Positions 5,433-6,398 of a stretch of DNA of 6,398 nucleotides are shown in pieces (position 1 is the first letter of the stretch; every line of letters starts with the position of its first letter). Source of the DNA: Allocoleopsis sp036703385 (lineage in GTDB: Bacteria > Cyanobacteriota > Cyanobacteriia > Cyanobacteriales > Coleofasciculaceae); the NCBI RefSeq assembly GCF_036703385.1, contig NZ_DATNPA010000461.1, positions 1-6,398 of the forward strand, in the 5' to 3' direction. Made by a program: the position numbers and the translations under genes. The notes under the pieces were generated by a model. That model saw nothing but the letters and a program-made list of their open reading frames with translations, did no database searches and was not told where the DNA came from.

Positions 5433-6137
5433 ATGAGAGGTAGACTCATTCCACGCATCTGGGTTAATTTCAAGAATCGGTTTCGAGCCAAGGGGCGGCG
5501 CTGGCTAGGTACAGGTTTACTGATTTTGGGTATCCTCCTTTGTGGCTGGCTGCTGATTAACAGTCTAAGGTTGCAGGCGGCGGCTTCGGAACCTATCGAG
5601 GCGTTTTTCGTCCTGGGAGGTGGTATACATCGTGAGATCTACGTCGCCCAGTTAGCCAAACAGCATCCAGAAATCCGAGTTTTGATTTCTCAAGGCTCGG
5701 AAGACCCCTGCATCTTGCTGATTTTTCAACGAGAACAGGCCCCGATCCGCCAAGTTTGGTTAGAAAAGTGTGCCGATTCTACCTTTGATAACTTCTACTT
5801 TAATATCCCAATCCTCAAACAGTGGGGTGTTCGTAAAGTTAAATTAATTACTTCCTCCAGCCAGGTGCCCCGCTCCACGTGGATGGCGCAGATTTTGTTC
5901 GGCGCTCATGGGATTTGGGTCGAGACAGATATTGTCCCAGAGCAGGGGAAGCCAGGGAATCGAGAATCTGTGCTGAAGACGGGTTTAGATATCAGTCGTT
6001 GCGTGGTTTGGGCGGTGTTGAGTCAGGTTGTCCAGCCCAGATGCTTGAAATTAGTGCCACTTTATGCAGTAGATTTGGAAGCTTGGCGTAACTCCGGTTT
6101 TAAGTGCGAGCGTCAACAAGAACTCAAGCTTGAATAG
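5433..6137 (+). CDS. YdcF/DUF218-family membrane-anchored protein
   Basis: The 234-residue protein has a basic N-terminus (RxxxxFKNRFRAKGRRW), one strong transmembrane segment (about 25-43, LGTGLLILGILLCGWLLIN) and a single DUF218 domain, probably on the far side of the membrane. Family landmarks: FFVLGGGIHREIYVAQLAKQ (58-77, the VLGGG and Arg67 block), RVLISQGSEDP (82-92), EKCADSTFDNFYF (111-123, the E-x(5)-T-x-x-N block) and KVKLITSSSQVPRSTWMAQILFG (136-158). Related proteins (SanA, ElyC, YdcF) affect envelope or peptidoglycan metabolism, but no reaction is established for this branch. A stop codon in frame at 5403 makes ATG 5433 the first usable ATG. Two positions look non-canonical: SQG where SGG is common and SQVPR where an S/T-x-H-x-x-R pattern is common. 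The gene is divergent from ctpB and stands alone. Confidence 0.85.
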   Translation: MRGRLIPRIWVNFKNRFRAKGRRWLGTGLLILGILLCGWLLINSLRLQAAASEPIEAFFVLGGGIHREIYVAQLAKQHPEIRVLISQGSEDPCILLIFQREQAPIRQVWLEKCADSTFDNFYFNIPILKQWGVRKVKLITSSSQVPRSTWMAQILFGAHGIWVETDIVPEQGKPGNRESVLKTGLDISRCVVWAVLSQVVQPRCLKLVPLYAVDLEAWRNSGFKCERQQELKLE

Positions 6138-6145
6138 ATTTGGCG

Positions 6146-6183
6146 TTCTCTTCTGCTAGTTACATAAGCGAGAAGCTTTTTTT
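6146..6183 (+). terminator. Probable weak intrinsic terminator after the YdcF-like gene
   Basis: TTCTC (6146-6150) pairs with GAGAA (6170-6174) and GCT (6155-6157) with AGC (6167-6169), giving a stem with a four-base bulge. Two bases later comes a run of seven T (6177-6183). The stem is imperfect, but its position just after the stop codon and the T-run fit an intrinsic terminator. Confidence 0.45.
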
Positions 6184-6186
6184 ACA

Positions 6187-6259
6187 CTACCGCATACTCA
6201 CTGAATTGACTGAGCAGTTATCAGAGATAGGGCTAATTTTTTCAGTGAAATTTCGGTAG
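6187..6259. repeat. Imperfect inverted repeat, 19-bp arms
   Basis: The left arm (6187-6205) reads CTACCG, six bases, CACTGAA. The right arm (6241-6259), read in reverse complement, is CTACCG, six bases, CACTGAA, with the same internal spacing and about 15 of 19 positions matching. The 35-bp spacer contains ACTGAGCAGT, a small dyad of its own. It may be a worn MITE or a structured transcript end. The rest of 6260-6398 shows no supported gene; a minus-strand frame at 6369-6187 begins only at a TTG directly after a stop codon and matches nothing I recognise. Confidence 0.4.
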
Positions 6260-6398
6260 AAAGTGGAGTCGAGGTAGGGGTAGCTTTTTAGTAATTTCAA
6301 ATATGGCATTGCATGTTGCCACTGCCAAAACTCTGAATAGGGATAAACGAGTTTCTTAAAAGCCTCCAACTAGCGCGGTACAGGGCGCAAGTTATAGA

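Noticed and set aside
5249..5491. 80-residue minus-strand frame across the ctpB/YdcF-like gap
   Set aside because: It overlaps the start of the YdcF-like gene on the other strand, and its sequence shows no recognisable domain.
6187..6369. 60-residue minus-strand frame rich in Tyr, Phe and Trp at the right end
   Set aside because: It starts only at a TTG directly after an in-frame TAG, has no recognisable family and ends in the inverted repeat. It could be a gene remnant, but nothing supports that beyond the open frame.
1..6398. CRISPR array, tRNA, rRNA, phage, toxin-antitoxin or defence genes
   Set aside because: Looked for on both strands; the only regular repeats are the short heptamers and the 15-bp tandem, which lack spacers, and all long frames are housekeeping or photosynthesis genes.

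Overview
The window reads as chromosome of a filamentous-type cyanobacterium. It carries psb28, a photosystem II assembly gene found in oxygenic phototrophs, and a cyanobacterial-type carboxyl-terminal processing protease. It also has five exact copies of the HIP1 octamer GCGATCGC (at 1050, 1713, 3326, 3615 and 5096) where chance predicts about 0.1. Heptanucleotide tandem repeats of the kind common in cyanobacterial intergenic DNA are present. Most starts lack a convincing Shine-Dalgarno, which also fits cyanobacteria.

Layout, left to right. Positions 1-134 (minus) hold the first 44 codons of a MuiA-family (DUF4140/DUF4139) protein that runs off the left edge. Positions 135-398 are repeat-rich intergenic DNA, with a 15-bp tandem repeat and an array of about eleven 7-bp units. 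metF (minus) follows. A 94-bp MITE-like inverted-repeat element (1539-1632) lies between metF and trpS (minus). The 188-bp gap upstream of trpS is a divergent promoter region shared with psb28 (plus). psb28 is followed by a strong terminator-like hairpin almost touching moaB (plus). moaB converges on a ctpB-like protease (minus), with a perfect 10-bp hairpin overlapping the moaB stop codon. A 275-bp divergent gap then separates ctpB from a YdcF/DUF218-family membrane-anchored protein (plus). That gene is followed by a weak terminator and 215 bp with no convincing gene but an imperfect inverted repeat.

The genes do not form one pathway. They cover one-carbon/methionine metabolism (metF), tRNA charging (trpS), photosystem II assembly (psb28), molybdenum cofactor synthesis (moaB), proteolysis outside the cytoplasm (ctpB) and a probable envelope-associated function (YdcF-like). 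Shared strand suggests only loose clusters: trpS, metF and muiA on minus, psb28 and moaB on plus. No CRISPR array, tRNA, rRNA, prophage, defence island or biosynthetic cluster was seen, and no evidence of a new multi-gene system. The items most worth checking are the MITE-like element, the terminator-like hairpin jammed against moaB, the heptamer array, and apparent substitutions at usually conserved positions in the YdcF-like protein and in the CtpB PDZ domain.
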